From the NCBI GenBank assembly GCA_020444065.1, contig JAHLLQ010000001.1, positions 868,001-932,000 of the forward strand: a stretch of 64,000 nucleotides of DNA. Reading direction: 5' to 3'. Source of the stretch: a bacterium (GTDB lineage: Bacteria; Sumerlaeota; Sumerlaeia; SLMS01; JAHLLQ01). Made by a program: the position numbers and the translations under genes. Under the pieces are notes generated by a model. That model had not been told where the DNA came from, made no database searches, and saw only the letters and a program-made list of their open reading frames with translations. Below are positions 8,693-17,648 of the stretch, piece by piece. Position 1 is the stretch's first letter. Every line of letters starts with the position of its first letter.

Positions 8693-10273
8693 TTACTGGG
8701 CGGGGACTCTCTGGGGAGAGGAAGCGCCCTCAACAGCACGCAACGGAATCCAGAAACTCAGAATTCTCGCTTCGGAAGGGTCGAGAGGCATCTTCGCGTA
8801 GGATTGCGACAGCGCATCGAAGATCGCCTGGGGGTAGACGGGGATTCGATGGTATGTCCCACGGACGACGGGGCCAGTGATCACCACGTCGTATTCGCCG
8901 GCCTTGATTTTGTCCAGGACGGGATCGAGCGCATGCGAGCCGTCTTCCAGAAGTAATGACGCATGATAGTTGTCCGCCCACGGGATCGGCGCATCGCGCG
9001 TAATGCCGTAAACCGATTCTGCCACGAGCACTCTATCATCGCCGAATCGTTCGCGATAGATGTCGGCGCGTCGGTATTCCTCTTCGGTCGCGGGTGTCAG
9101 TTCACGAGACACGCGTGGGGCTGCGGGGAGATTCAACGCCACCAGAGCAAGGCCACATATGCTGACGGCGACTTCGATACGACGCAGCCCCTTGGGCTCC
9201 CGATTCGCAAGATCGACGACGGCCGCGATGCTCCACGCGACGATCGCCCCCAGCAAGTAGTTCATGTTCGCACCCTGCTTGGCCATGAAGGCGACATTCA
9301 CCAGGAACAACGCCAGCGGCACGGCATAGAGTGGCTGGCGCCGCACACCCAATCCAGCCCAAAACATCATCGCCAGAAAGACGGCTGCGCCTCCGAGCAA
9401 GGGAGTTGCGCCTCTGCCAAACAATTCGGGAGGCCCAAAGGCGAGAAGACTGGTGAGAGCGAAACGCAAGTTGAAGGCGCAGCCCTTCACCGAATCGATC
9501 ACGTGGAGCTTCCACATTCCGTCGGTCAGTGCGTTCGCCGCCACCGCCGAAAGGACAACGCCCAACACTACGGCGGCTCCGGCAGCGGCAAGCGGAACGA
9601 GTGAGCGCACGGATCGCCGACGAGCAGCGACGATGCTCTCGACCGCGAATCCAATCGGGCCGATGAGAACGATCATCTTCAGATGAGCGACGGCGATCCA
9701 AAGGATGATCGCTCCCACGAGACGCAGATAGAATGCACGGTCCTCGTCACGGTCCGGAGGACCGACCAGAGCCCACCCGCCAAGACTCGCAGCTAGCGCG
9801 AAGCTGTCCGGTGTGAACTTCACGAGCCACTCCGCCGCGTAGGGGAACGTGTACAGCGGAACCGCCACCCAAAGGGCGAACTTCCATGGAACCTTGCGCT
9901 GATGCGCCAGGAGGACCGCAAATCCCAAGGCGCAGAGTCCCGCCAGGAAAGTCAGCCAGCGGCCCACGAGCAGAACGCCCTGCGGATTGGTGATACCGAC
10001 AATGCGCGAGACGTAGCCGGGCAGAAGGTACGTCAGAGCACCGTATGTCAACGGAATCACCGGCGGACCGGCCGTGTAGTCCCAGTACAGAACCTCGCCC
10101 CTGGCCACGCGAAGAGCCCCAACCACGGGTTGTGGCTCGACCGTGCTGATCGGCACGGGGTCTCCCAGCCGGGCCGGCAATGTGGAGAGGAATCCGAGAA
10201 TGAAGAGCCCCGCCACCGCCAGGGCAACAAACAGAATCAGACGTCCTGGGGATTGCGGAGATGACTCAGGCAT
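8693..10273 (-). CDS. Polytopic membrane protein, probable GT-C-type glycosyltransferase
   Basis: 526 residues with about ten hydrophobic segments, a short cytoplasmic N-terminus (MPESSPQSPGRL) and a soluble C-terminal domain of about 130 residues. The first large loop reads VEPQPVVGALRVARGEVLYW followed by DYTAGPPVIPLTYGALTYLL, the pattern of PMT/ArnT-like enzymes in which acidic residues after TM1 bind a polyprenyl-phosphate sugar donor. That family assignment is an inference; the acceptor is unknown. The ATG at 10273 is preferred over an upstream in-frame ATG at 10429 because the extra 52 residues are Arg/Ser-rich and lack a hydrophobic segment, though no strong Shine-Dalgarno is seen. Confidence 0.65.
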   Translation of the reverse strand: MPESSPQSPGRLILFVALAVAGLFILGFLSTLPARLGDPVPISTVEPQPVVGALRVARGEVLYWDYTAGPPVIPLTYGALTYLLPGYVSRIVGITNPQGVLLVGRWLTFLAGLCALGFAVLLAHQRKVPWKFALWVAVPLYTFPYAAEWLVKFTPDSFALAASLGGWALVGPPDRDEDRAFYLRLVGAIILWIAVAHLKMIVLIGPIGFAVESIVAARRRSVRSLVPLAAAGAAVVLGVVLSAVAANALTDGMWKLHVIDSVKGCAFNLRFALTSLLAFGPPELFGRGATPLLGGAAVFLAMMFWAGLGVRRQPLYAVPLALFLVNVAFMAKQGANMNYLLGAIVAWSIAAVVDLANREPKGLRRIEVAVSICGLALVALNLPAAPRVSRELTPATEEEYRRADIYRERFGDDRVLVAESVYGITRDAPIPWADNYHASLLLEDGSHALDPVLDKIKAGEYDVVITGPVVRGTYHRIPVYPQAIFDALSQSYAKMPLDPSEARILSFWIPLRAVEGASSPQRVPAQ

Positions 10274-10442
10274 AGGAGAAGAGGAGGGGCTCCGAGCAGT
10301 TGAGACTGAATCGAGTCTCCCGGCGCCCAGACAATGGCGGCAACTCCTAATCCAGTCTGGCGAGGTGCGAGGAAATGCAGAAACCGCTCGCCTTCCAGTT
10401 GACTCGGGCCACCCGCGCGCCCTATACAACCCCCCGCTTTGA

Positions 10443-10519
10443 GCGAGAGTAGCTCAGTTGGCTAGAGCGTCAGCCTTCCAAGCTGAGGGTCGCGGGTTCG
10501 AATCCCGTCTCTCGCTCCA
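10443..10519 (+). tRNA. tRNA-Gly(UCC)
   Basis: 77 nt with the CCA end encoded. Acceptor stem GCGAGAG/CTCTCGC, D-arm AGCTCAGTTGGCTAGAGC, anticodon stem TCAGC/GCTGA enclosing loop CTTCCAA (anticodon TCC), and T-arm GCGGGTTCGAATCCCGT. The T-loop TTCGAAT is canonical. Confidence 0.97.
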
Positions 10520-10645
10520 CCAAATTCCCTCAAATCAATGAGTTGGAAAGAACCGCCGGCATGGTCAATTCGGCGGCTCTTTCCTGTCCGTAATGCGATC
10601 TGATCGGGTACACGAGACTTCTGTCTATTCCCACCTGACCGGCTG

Positions 10646-13600
10646 TCAGGCATCCTTGGGGGAGCCGATTCCTTGCAAGACCGGAACAAGAATCAGCGTT
10701 GCAAGCGTAGCTGAGAGGAGCCCGCCGACCACGGTGATTGCGAACGGTTGGAAGATTCGGGAACCGATCGATGGGTTCACGGCGACAGGCAGAAGTGCGA
10801 AGATCGTTGTCAGAGCGGTGATCAGGATCGGCCGAAGTCGCACGGATGCTGCGGTGCGGAGGGACTCTCTGACCGGTGTTCCATTCGCGACGAGTTGATT
10901 GGAATAGTCCAGCAGTACGATGGCATTGTTCACGGCAATCCCAACGAGCGTCAGGGCTCCCATCCCAGCAGAGATATCGAGGGCCGCACTCGTCGCGGCG
11001 AGGAGAATGATGGCGCCGACGAGTGCGAAGGGAATCGTGACCAGAATAATGAAGGGCTGAATCCAGGATCGGAACTGCAGCGCCATGATCAGGAAGATCA
11101 AGGTAACTGCAGCGAGACCGATCAACGCGAAGTCCCGGATGGTCTGCAGAAGCACCTGATACTGTCCCGTGAACGCGATGCTGTATCCAGGCGGCAAAGA
11201 AAGGTCTGCGAATTTGCTCCGCAAGCGATCGACGGCGCTCGGGATGCTTCCATTGATTTCGGCCAGGATCGTAATTTCGCGCTGACCATTCAGGTGGGCG
11301 ATCGCAGCGGGCAACCGATCGACTCGAATCTCGGCAACGTCCTGAAGAGGGACCAGGTCACCAGAAGGAGTGGGGATGCTCAGATTTTCCAGCCAATCGA
11401 GGGTTTCGCCTTCCGGTTTCTCGAATTGCAGGATGACCTCGGTCTGCTTGCGTTGATCTGTGATTGTCGTGGCCGAGACACCATGCCGGGCGGCGCGGAC
11501 GGTGTTGAATATGTCGCCGGGTTTCAGCCCATATCGGGCGATGCTTGCCTGCTTCGGCAGTATCGTGATTTGCGGGGTCTTGAACTTCGCATTGTTGATG
11601 ATGTTCGCAAGTTGCCCGTCCTCCGACATGATCTGCTCAACGCGCGTGCTCAATTGCGTCAGTTGATCCAGGTCTGTTCCGAAGATCGTCACTCCGAAGA
11701 CCGCGGGAAGTCCGCTGAGGCTTTCATCCATCTTCTCCTGGGTCGGCTGGTGGAAGAGAAAGGTGACGCCCGGGATCTTGCCGTACTTGCGGCGGAGGCT
11801 CTCCATCACATCGCTGAGCGTGCGGGAACGAACCGTCCGGGGCGCGAGTTTGATGGTCAACTCGCCTCGGTTGACGCCTTCGATCTGGAAACCTCGTTCA
11901 GGCGATCCGGTGCGGCGATAGACTGTGACCACGCCGGGTTCGGCCAAGGCCCCGCGCTCCAGGATGCCGCCTATGCGGTCGCTCTCTTCGAGGGAAACGC
12001 CCGGCGGCATGATATACTCGATCAGGATCGCTCCTTCATCGATGGGAGGAAGGACGTTCATCGGGCCAAGCCTCGCCGCCAGGCCTCCGAGTCCCAGCAG
12101 TGCAAGCGCAACGATGACTGTCAGCCATGGGACTCGCATGGCGATTCGCAGGATCGCCTGCAGCAATCCATCGATCTTCTTGAGTAACCAGCCGCCGGGC
12201 GTCCGCCTCGTCCCAAGTTTACCGAACCGCGCGAACATCGCCGGGACAATCGTCAGCGATGTCGCCAGCGATGCCAGCAAAGCGATACTGACGGCGAGCC
12301 CGAACGGACGGACGAACAGGCCGGCCAGACCTCCCAGGAAGAGCAGCGGAGCAAATGCCGCAACAGTCGTCAGGGTCCCCGAGGCGTCGGGTCCGGCGAT
12401 CTCTGCGGCTCCCTCCAGACTTGCAGTCCGGCTGTCAGTCCCAGCCTGCAGGTGACGAACAACGCTTTCGGCAACAACGATCGCATCATCGACTACCATT
12501 CCGACGGCCAGCGTCAGGGCCGACAGCGTGATCACGTTCAAGGTTTGCCCGAATGCGCGCATGAAGGCGAGGGTCGTCAGCAGTGCGATCGGGATCGTCA
12601 ACACGACAATCACCGTCGCTCGAAGCGTCCCCATGAAAAGGAGGAGGATCAGCGCGGCGAGCCATGCCCCAATCAGCAGGTCATGGAAGAGAGAATCGCG
12701 CGCCTCCGAGACGATGTCGGCCTGGTCGTAGAACTTCTGAATCGTGGCACCGGGAGGCAATACCGAGTGAAGCTGCTCCAGTTCTTTGTCGACTCCACGC
12801 ACCACCGCGATGGTGCTGGCGGAAGGGCTCTTGCTCACGATGAAGGCAACGGCAGGTACGGCATTTCCGTGGACACTGTAATGCCGTGGAACCGTGCTCG
12901 CCCTCACTGTCGCAATGTCGCGGAGGAGTACCGGATGAGGTCCGTCGCTGAGGATCGGGACAGTTTCGACATCCTCGACTGTCTGAAGACGGCTCTCGCC
13001 GCGAATGAAGTATTCCGTTGTGCCGCGGTCCAGGAAGTCCAGCGCCGATGATGTATTGAATTCCGCCAGCGCAGAGGCGACATCGCTGACCATCAAATGC
13101 TTCCTCGCCAAGTCGGGCAGACGAAGCGACACGACAAAGGCCGGATCGGCGCCGCCGATGACCTCGACCCGCGAGACTCCCGGGACGGCCGCCAGCCGAC
13201 TTGAGAGATCTGTGCGTGCCGCGATCCGCAGAGCGACCGGATCGTCTCCGTAGATCACACATCCGGCGATCTCTTCGAGGGTCGTACCGATGTTTTCCAG
13301 GCGGGGAGCGACACCGTCCGGCAGGGTCGATTGAACAGATGAAATCTCGGCCTGAACGAGTTGCCGTGCATCGACGAGATGGGTTCCCCACTCGAATTCG
13401 ACCGAAATCTGCGAGATGCCCTGAATTGAATTGGAAGAAACCCTGCGGACGCCCGGAACCGTTCGCAAGCGTTCCTCAATTGGCCGAGTCACCAGCATTT
13501 CCGTGCTCCCCGAGGAAGCACCGGGATCATGCGAAATGACGTTTACAACTGGTACATCCAGCCCGGGAAAGAGACCAACAGGCAGGTGAAGAAACGCAAA

Positions 13601-13681
13601 GCAGCCGGACCAGACCGCGACAACGGCAAGCAACAGCACCAACACTGGATTGTCGATGACCAGTCGCAGAAACGAGCGCAT
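10646..13681 (-). CDS. RND-family efflux pump, inner-membrane subunit
   Basis: Proton-driven exporter of the AcrB/CusA/CzcA superfamily, third gene of a tripartite efflux operon. 1,011 residues with the typical two-fold plan: TM1, a large periplasmic loop, a block of TMs, TM7, a second loop and a final TM block. N-terminal half shows LPVGLFPGLDVPVVNV, PGASSGSTEMLVTRPIEE and VEFEWGTHLVDARQ, closest in style to heavy-metal (CusA/CzcA) transporters; the TM4 proton-relay motif GMVVDDAIVV near residue 400 is the drug-exporter form. Substrate therefore unresolved. The ATG at 13681 follows the adaptor stop by four bases, with AAGGA upstream. Confidence 0.92.
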   Translation of the reverse strand: MRSFLRLVIDNPVLVLLLAVVAVWSGCFAFLHLPVGLFPGLDVPVVNVISHDPGASSGSTEMLVTRPIEERLRTVPGVRRVSSNSIQGISQISVEFEWGTHLVDARQLVQAEISSVQSTLPDGVAPRLENIGTTLEEIAGCVIYGDDPVALRIAARTDLSSRLAAVPGVSRVEVIGGADPAFVVSLRLPDLARKHLMVSDVASALAEFNTSSALDFLDRGTTEYFIRGESRLQTVEDVETVPILSDGPHPVLLRDIATVRASTVPRHYSVHGNAVPAVAFIVSKSPSASTIAVVRGVDKELEQLHSVLPPGATIQKFYDQADIVSEARDSLFHDLLIGAWLAALILLLFMGTLRATVIVVLTIPIALLTTLAFMRAFGQTLNVITLSALTLAVGMVVDDAIVVAESVVRHLQAGTDSRTASLEGAAEIAGPDASGTLTTVAAFAPLLFLGGLAGLFVRPFGLAVSIALLASLATSLTIVPAMFARFGKLGTRRTPGGWLLKKIDGLLQAILRIAMRVPWLTVIVALALLGLGGLAARLGPMNVLPPIDEGAILIEYIMPPGVSLEESDRIGGILERGALAEPGVVTVYRRTGSPERGFQIEGVNRGELTIKLAPRTVRSRTLSDVMESLRRKYGKIPGVTFLFHQPTQEKMDESLSGLPAVFGVTIFGTDLDQLTQLSTRVEQIMSEDGQLANIINNAKFKTPQITILPKQASIARYGLKPGDIFNTVRAARHGVSATTITDQRKQTEVILQFEKPEGETLDWLENLSIPTPSGDLVPLQDVAEIRVDRLPAAIAHLNGQREITILAEINGSIPSAVDRLRSKFADLSLPPGYSIAFTGQYQVLLQTIRDFALIGLAAVTLIFLIMALQFRSWIQPFIILVTIPFALVGAIILLAATSAALDISAGMGALTLVGIAVNNAIVLLDYSNQLVANGTPVRESLRTAASVRLRPILITALTTIFALLPVAVNPSIGSRIFQPFAITVVGGLLSATLATLILVPVLQGIGSPKDA

Positions 13682-13685
13682 CTCA

Positions 13686-14816
13686 TCAGTCCTTGGGCTT
13701 ATATTCTTCTGCGAAGCTCTTGTAATACAGCTCGAATGCACCTTTTGTGACGATCATGTCGTCCGCGGAAATTCCGGAGATCACTTCGATCCATCCGTCC
13801 TGCGTCAGGCCGGTCTTGATCGTCCGCTTCTCGTATCCGTCTGCCTTCGAAACGAAGCAGACAGGCTTTTCGTCTTCACCGTAGATCACTGCGGTTTCCG
13901 GAACGGCCAATTCGTCCTTCTTTGCTGCTTCAGCAATGACCCCGTTCACGCTTTGACCTGGCCGCAGTCGGGCATTCACTTCCGGGCCTGTGATCCAGAG
14001 GACCATCGCGCCACTGGGGGTCGTAGTGGGAGTGATCTGAAACTCCGCTGCGCGGAAGTCCTCCCTCGCATCGGCGATGCTAACGCTCGCACCTTCCAGC
14101 TCAAAACCGTCCGGTAGTGAGATTCTTGCCACGATTCTCAATCGGTGAGTATCTTGGATGTCGCCGATCGGATCACCCGCTCGGACAAGTTCGCCCTGAC
14201 TTGCCTGGCGATTCACAAAGACCCCCGAAGCGGGCGCATCAATCACCAACTGCTGTCGAAACGCGTCGAGGGAGGCATGCATCTTCTGAAGTTTCCCCTG
14301 GATCGCCTGCTTCGCCTCGCGGGCAGAGAGGAGTTGGTCATTCGTGGCGAGTTGTTCTTTGACGTTCTCTTCGATGCGCTGCACGGACTGTTCTGCCAGC
14401 TTCAGTTGTTCCTTCTGAGAATCGATGTCGACCTGCAGAAGCTTCTCATGCGACTCAATCATTGGCCCGCCAAGCATAGCGATCCGATCGCCTGTTTGGA
14501 CCTCCTGCTGGTCGGCAACGGCGAGCGTCGTGATCTGCCCGTCAACGGGGGCACGCAAGTGTGTGCTGTACGGAGCTTCCACCTGGCCAAACCAGGAGGC
14601 AGTCCGCTGAAACTCGCGTCTCTGAGGCTGATCGGTAGCGATCACACTGGGAACAGGAAGAGATTTCGCCGCCTCTCCCGAAGTTTCTGGGGACTTCTTC
14701 TGGAAGGAACCGGGGATGCCCCCTCCATAAACGAGATAATAGAAGATCAGCGCCGCGCCCGCCACGCACACGATCGCGAGAACCGGCAATCGCTCATTCC
14801 GTTGTCTCGTGCTCAC
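13686..14816 (-). CDS. RND periplasmic adaptor (membrane fusion protein)
   Basis: Links the inner-membrane pump to the outer-membrane channel. 376 residues: N-terminal membrane anchor (about 13-31), a barrel-sandwich hybrid start STHLRAPVDGQITTLAVADQ, a coiled-coil hairpin of about 100 residues (EKLLQVDIDSQKEQLKLAEQ and following) and a return lipoyl half IDAPASGVFVNRQASQGELV. Start overlaps the outer-membrane gene stop by four bases (ATGA), so the operon order is channel-adaptor-pump. Confidence 0.92.
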   Translation of the reverse strand: MSTRQRNERLPVLAIVCVAGAALIFYYLVYGGGIPGSFQKKSPETSGEAAKSLPVPSVIATDQPQRREFQRTASWFGQVEAPYSTHLRAPVDGQITTLAVADQQEVQTGDRIAMLGGPMIESHEKLLQVDIDSQKEQLKLAEQSVQRIEENVKEQLATNDQLLSAREAKQAIQGKLQKMHASLDAFRQQLVIDAPASGVFVNRQASQGELVRAGDPIGDIQDTHRLRIVARISLPDGFELEGASVSIADAREDFRAAEFQITPTTTPSGAMVLWITGPEVNARLRPGQSVNGVIAEAAKKDELAVPETAVIYGEDEKPVCFVSKADGYEKRTIKTGLTQDGWIEVISGISADDMIVTKGAFELYYKSFAEEYKPKD

Positions 14817-16228
14817 TTTTGAACGCTCGCTTTCTGGAGGAGAGTTTGCTCCCCTCTCGGGATTTCGTAGAAGCCAGTCGTGAGTTCCAGCGCGACGATT
14901 TCGTGAGCGATCTGCCCTTCCAGGATCGTCATTGCCTTGCGATGTCGGGCCAGCTCGGTTTGGGCATCATCGAGAGCTAGTGCGCTGGTTCGCTCCTCCT
15001 TGAGAGCTCGTTCCAGCCTTGCGATCCGCCGGTGCAAGAGCTCTTCAGTCGAATGCGCCACGTCAAGTTGACGCTTCAGGCTTTTGATGTGCGAAAGGAG
15101 GAGTTCGGTGTCGGAGCGCGCTTCAAAAACCCGGGACTGGTATGCGTCGAAGAGCTGCTGTCGAGTTGCCCGCTCGATCGCGATCTGTCCCTGGTTTCGA
15201 TCGAAGAAAGGCAGGGAAATCGAGAGGCCAATCCCAGCCGTGACCACGTTCCCAGTGTCGCGCGAAAACGTCGGACCAATGCTGATCTTCGGAAACTGAT
15301 TCAGCACCGCAGTGCGGACGGCCTCCTCCTGGCTATCGTATCCGCGGCGAAGGGCCACCAGATCCAGCCGCCGATCCTCCAGGCCCTCGAAGAGCTGATC
15401 GCTGTTAGCCAGGTCGATGGCCTTCGGCATTTCAGTGCTCTTTTTCAAGGCGATCGGTGAGTCGGCCAGCAGCCCCAGAGTGCTATTGAGCTTCAGGCGA
15501 GCTTCGTCCGCTTGTCCTTCGAGATCGGCAAGTTCGGCTTCAGCTTTCTGCATGGTATCCTGTCGGAAGGACAAATCCGATTGGGTGAGAACCCCTCGTT
15601 CTATTCCCTTCTGCACGAAGGACAGGTTTCGTTGAAGATCGCCCACAATGATCCGCTGCTGATCCACGACGGATTGCAGCGTTACGAGTTGATAGGCCAA
15701 CGACTTCGCGTGCTCGGCGACCTGCCATTCCTGCCATGCGATGTCGAACTCCACGGCGTCCCGATGTGCCGTGGCTCGATTGATCTTCGCCGATCGCGTA
15801 ATGAGGGAAGTCGCGTCCCAATCGAGGCCAAGCCCAAAAGCCGTCACGGATCCAGCGGTCACACCGGCGACGGGCTCCTCGACACTGACCGAGAGATTCG
15901 GATTTGGCAGGATCCCGGCCTGCAATAATTGCGCATCTGCCAGAGCCCTTCTGTCACGAATTGCCCGCAACTCTGGGTTCAGGAGGACGGCCAAAAGCGC
16001 GGCGCCATCCGGCGTGAGTCCCTGCTCGGGATTCAACTCGATCGGGTGGAGTATTGGGTGCTGAAGAGTTTTCGCCCCTTCTTGGACGCGATCCGGATCC
16101 ATTGATGATCCGAGCTCCGTGGATTGCTGCAATGGCTTTGGTTGGTACTTCGCGCAAGAAGTCAGCAGCGCCAAGAAGGCGATCGGAAAGAGGACTTGCA
16201 GGAGCCGTCGAGTAGAAAGTCGATCCAT
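14813..16228 (-). CDS. Outer-membrane efflux channel of the TolC/CusC type (lipoprotein)
   Basis: Exit duct of the RND system. 471 residues with a lipoprotein-type signal peptide (FPIAFLALLTSC, lipidated Cys at 25). Two long alpha-helical repeats follow, each with the OEP-family look: LLNPELRAIRDRRALADAQL then LPNPNLSVSVEEP in the first, and FPKISIGPTFSRD then LPFFDRNQGQIAIERA in the second. First gene of the three-gene operon; a promoter is expected in the 200 bases upstream but none stands out. Confidence 0.9.
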   Translation of the reverse strand: MDRLSTRRLLQVLFPIAFLALLTSCAKYQPKPLQQSTELGSSMDPDRVQEGAKTLQHPILHPIELNPEQGLTPDGAALLAVLLNPELRAIRDRRALADAQLLQAGILPNPNLSVSVEEPVAGVTAGSVTAFGLGLDWDATSLITRSAKINRATAHRDAVEFDIAWQEWQVAEHAKSLAYQLVTLQSVVDQQRIIVGDLQRNLSFVQKGIERGVLTQSDLSFRQDTMQKAEAELADLEGQADEARLKLNSTLGLLADSPIALKKSTEMPKAIDLANSDQLFEGLEDRRLDLVALRRGYDSQEEAVRTAVLNQFPKISIGPTFSRDTGNVVTAGIGLSISLPFFDRNQGQIAIERATRQQLFDAYQSRVFEARSDTELLLSHIKSLKRQLDVAHSTEELLHRRIARLERALKEERTSALALDDAQTELARHRKAMTILEGQIAHEIVALELTTGFYEIPRGEQTLLQKASVQK

Positions 16229-16430
16229 GATAGAATACTGCCTTGAAAGCGATTACCACGATGGAATCGCTTCGGCATAGCAGGACAGTCTCGCCAATGC
16301 TACTCATGCAATCTGCAAGGAGGGTGCCAGTGATGGAAATGTCGAGAGGTAGGCGCGAAGGCCAAAGGGGAAGTGTGCAGGAGTACGTTCAGCCCAATCA
16401 TGTTGAGAAGTGCTGGCAGGTGCCCGCTAT

Positions 16431-16664
16431 TCAGAATCCAAACAGCCCCAGATCGACGCTGTCTTCATCGTCACCTGCAGACCGGTTGCGACGGATCTCT
16501 GATTCCTGCTCATCGAGGCGCTTCATGCGCTCTTCATGGGAGAGCCCCCATGGCCCCTCTCCCATGGCAACAAGGACAGTCGGAGCCCCGGGAGCGCCGC
16601 CGGTCACTCGCTCCTGATGGTCTTTCATTAAATTCCGTTCGTGTTCAGTTGGGCGGCGTTCCAT
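16431..16664 (-). CDS. Small hypothetical protein, 77 residues
   Basis: Not recognised. Charged, apparently soluble; N-terminal MERRPTEHERN, a central Gly-rich stretch with VLVAMGEGPWGLSHEERMKR, an acidic tail and a hydrophobic end GLFGF. Supported as real by GAAGGAG placed seven bases before the ATG. It lies upstream of the RND operon on the same strand, 200 bases before the channel gene, and could be the first gene of that transcript or independent. Confidence 0.55.
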   Translation of the reverse strand: MERRPTEHERNLMKDHQERVTGGAPGAPTVLVAMGEGPWGLSHEERMKRLDEQESEIRRNRSAGDDEDSVDLGLFGF

Positions 16665-16844
16665 GATAAGACTCCTTCGAATGTCCTGGTATCTTCTACG
16701 TCTGAAGCCGAGAAGTATTCAATTCTCAGAACAGTTGTGCATACGCATTGGAGCGGAATCCGAGAAATCGAGTTGCGCCAGATGAGGGTCATCCGACACC
16801 TTTTTAGCGTTCGAACAATACAATTCACTGTGGAGGTCCGGACT

Positions 16845-17084
16845 ATGGCTGACCAGGAGAGCAAACGCATATTGTGCGGCGTCCTCGCGATCGTCCTGAA
16901 CGGTCTTGCGATTCATCGATTCCTCTTGGGCGACACCAAAGGCGGCATTATCAGAATCGCGATCGCGATCGTGACATGTGGACTCGGCGGCATCATCGGA
17001 ATCATCGAGGGTATCATCTACCTGACGAAAACCGACGAGCAATTCATCCAGGAATACCAGATCGGCCAGAAGGCCTGGTTCTGA
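16845..17084 (+). CDS. TM2-domain membrane protein
   Basis: 79 residues, two membrane helices joined by a tight turn. The TM2 pattern is clear: LNGLAIHRFLLGDTKGGIIR followed by TCGLGGIIGIIEGIIYL. Bacterial TM2 proteins are of unknown function and often sit beside signalling or secretion genes. GGAGG lies eight bases before ATG 16845; the longer upstream reading frame adds sequence with no family match. Followed by a hairpin and then the GNAT gene. Confidence 0.85.
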   Translation: MADQESKRILCGVLAIVLNGLAIHRFLLGDTKGGIIRIAIAIVTCGLGGIIGIIEGIIYLTKTDEQFIQEYQIGQKAWF

Positions 17085-17106
17085 TCCTCTGGACAAAGGA
17101 TCGCGA

Positions 17107-17138
17107 AGGCCCTTTCCGATGCAGGAGAGGGCCTTTGT
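17107..17138 (+). terminator. Probable terminator after the TM2 gene
   Basis: Stem AGGCCCT/AGGGCCT with a 14-nt interior that can pair further (TTCC with GGAG-like bases), followed by TTGTGTTT. It lies between the TM2 stop and the start of the GNAT gene. Confidence 0.55.
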
Positions 17139-17147
17139 GTTTCGAGA

Positions 17148-17648
17148 ATGAAGATTCGATACGCACGCATCGAAGACCTCCCCGCGATTGTAGAGATCTA
17201 CAATCAGGCAATCGCCTTGCGCTATGCGACGGGCGATCTGGATCCGTTGACGGTGGAGGAACGCCGCGCGTGGTTCGAGGAGCACACGCCGGATCGCTAT
17301 CCGATTTGGGTAGCTGAGGCCGAGGATGGGTGCGTGGCCGGCTGGTGCTCGCTCAGCGCGTGGCGAAACGGCCGCAAGGCGCTCCGGTATACAGTCGAGG
17401 TCAGCTACTACGTGCACGAGTCCCACCGCCGGCGCGGGATCGGTCGCGCGATGATGAAGACAGCACTGGATGAAGCAGGGGCGCTTGGGTACCGCACGGT
17501 GATCGCCCTGCTGCTCAGCATCAACCCGGCAACGATCGGTCTTCTGGAGCAATTCGGCTTCGAGTGCTGGGGAACGCTGCCCGGCGCCGCGGAAATCGAC
17601 GGTCGCGAGTGCGATCACGTCTTCTATGGGCGGAGAATTGCCACGTAG
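17148..17648 (+). CDS. GNAT-family N-acetyltransferase, phosphinothricin-acetyltransferase-like
   Basis: 166 residues. N-terminal IRYARIEDLPAIVEIYNQAI is typical of PAT/YwnH-like acetyltransferases, and the acetyl-CoA pyrophosphate loop is present as ESHRRRGIGRAMM. C-terminal LLEQFGFECWGTLPGAAE and DHVFYGRRI fit the same group. Likely acetylates a small amine or amino-acid analogue; substrate not readable. Its last 128 bases overlap, in antisense, the 3' end of the convergent radical SAM gene. Confidence 0.88.
   Translation: MKIRYARIEDLPAIVEIYNQAIALRYATGDLDPLTVEERRAWFEEHTPDRYPIWVAEAEDGCVAGWCSLSAWRNGRKALRYTVEVSYYVHESHRRRGIGRAMMKTALDEAGALGYRTVIALLLSINPATIGLLEQFGFECWGTLPGAAEIDGRECDHVFYGRRIAT

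Noticed and set aside
10462-10689. Minus-strand 75-codon frame ending in GIRTRDPQLGRLTL
   Set aside because: It is read from the antisense of tRNA-Gly; this translated tail is a well-known spurious ORF over tRNA genes.
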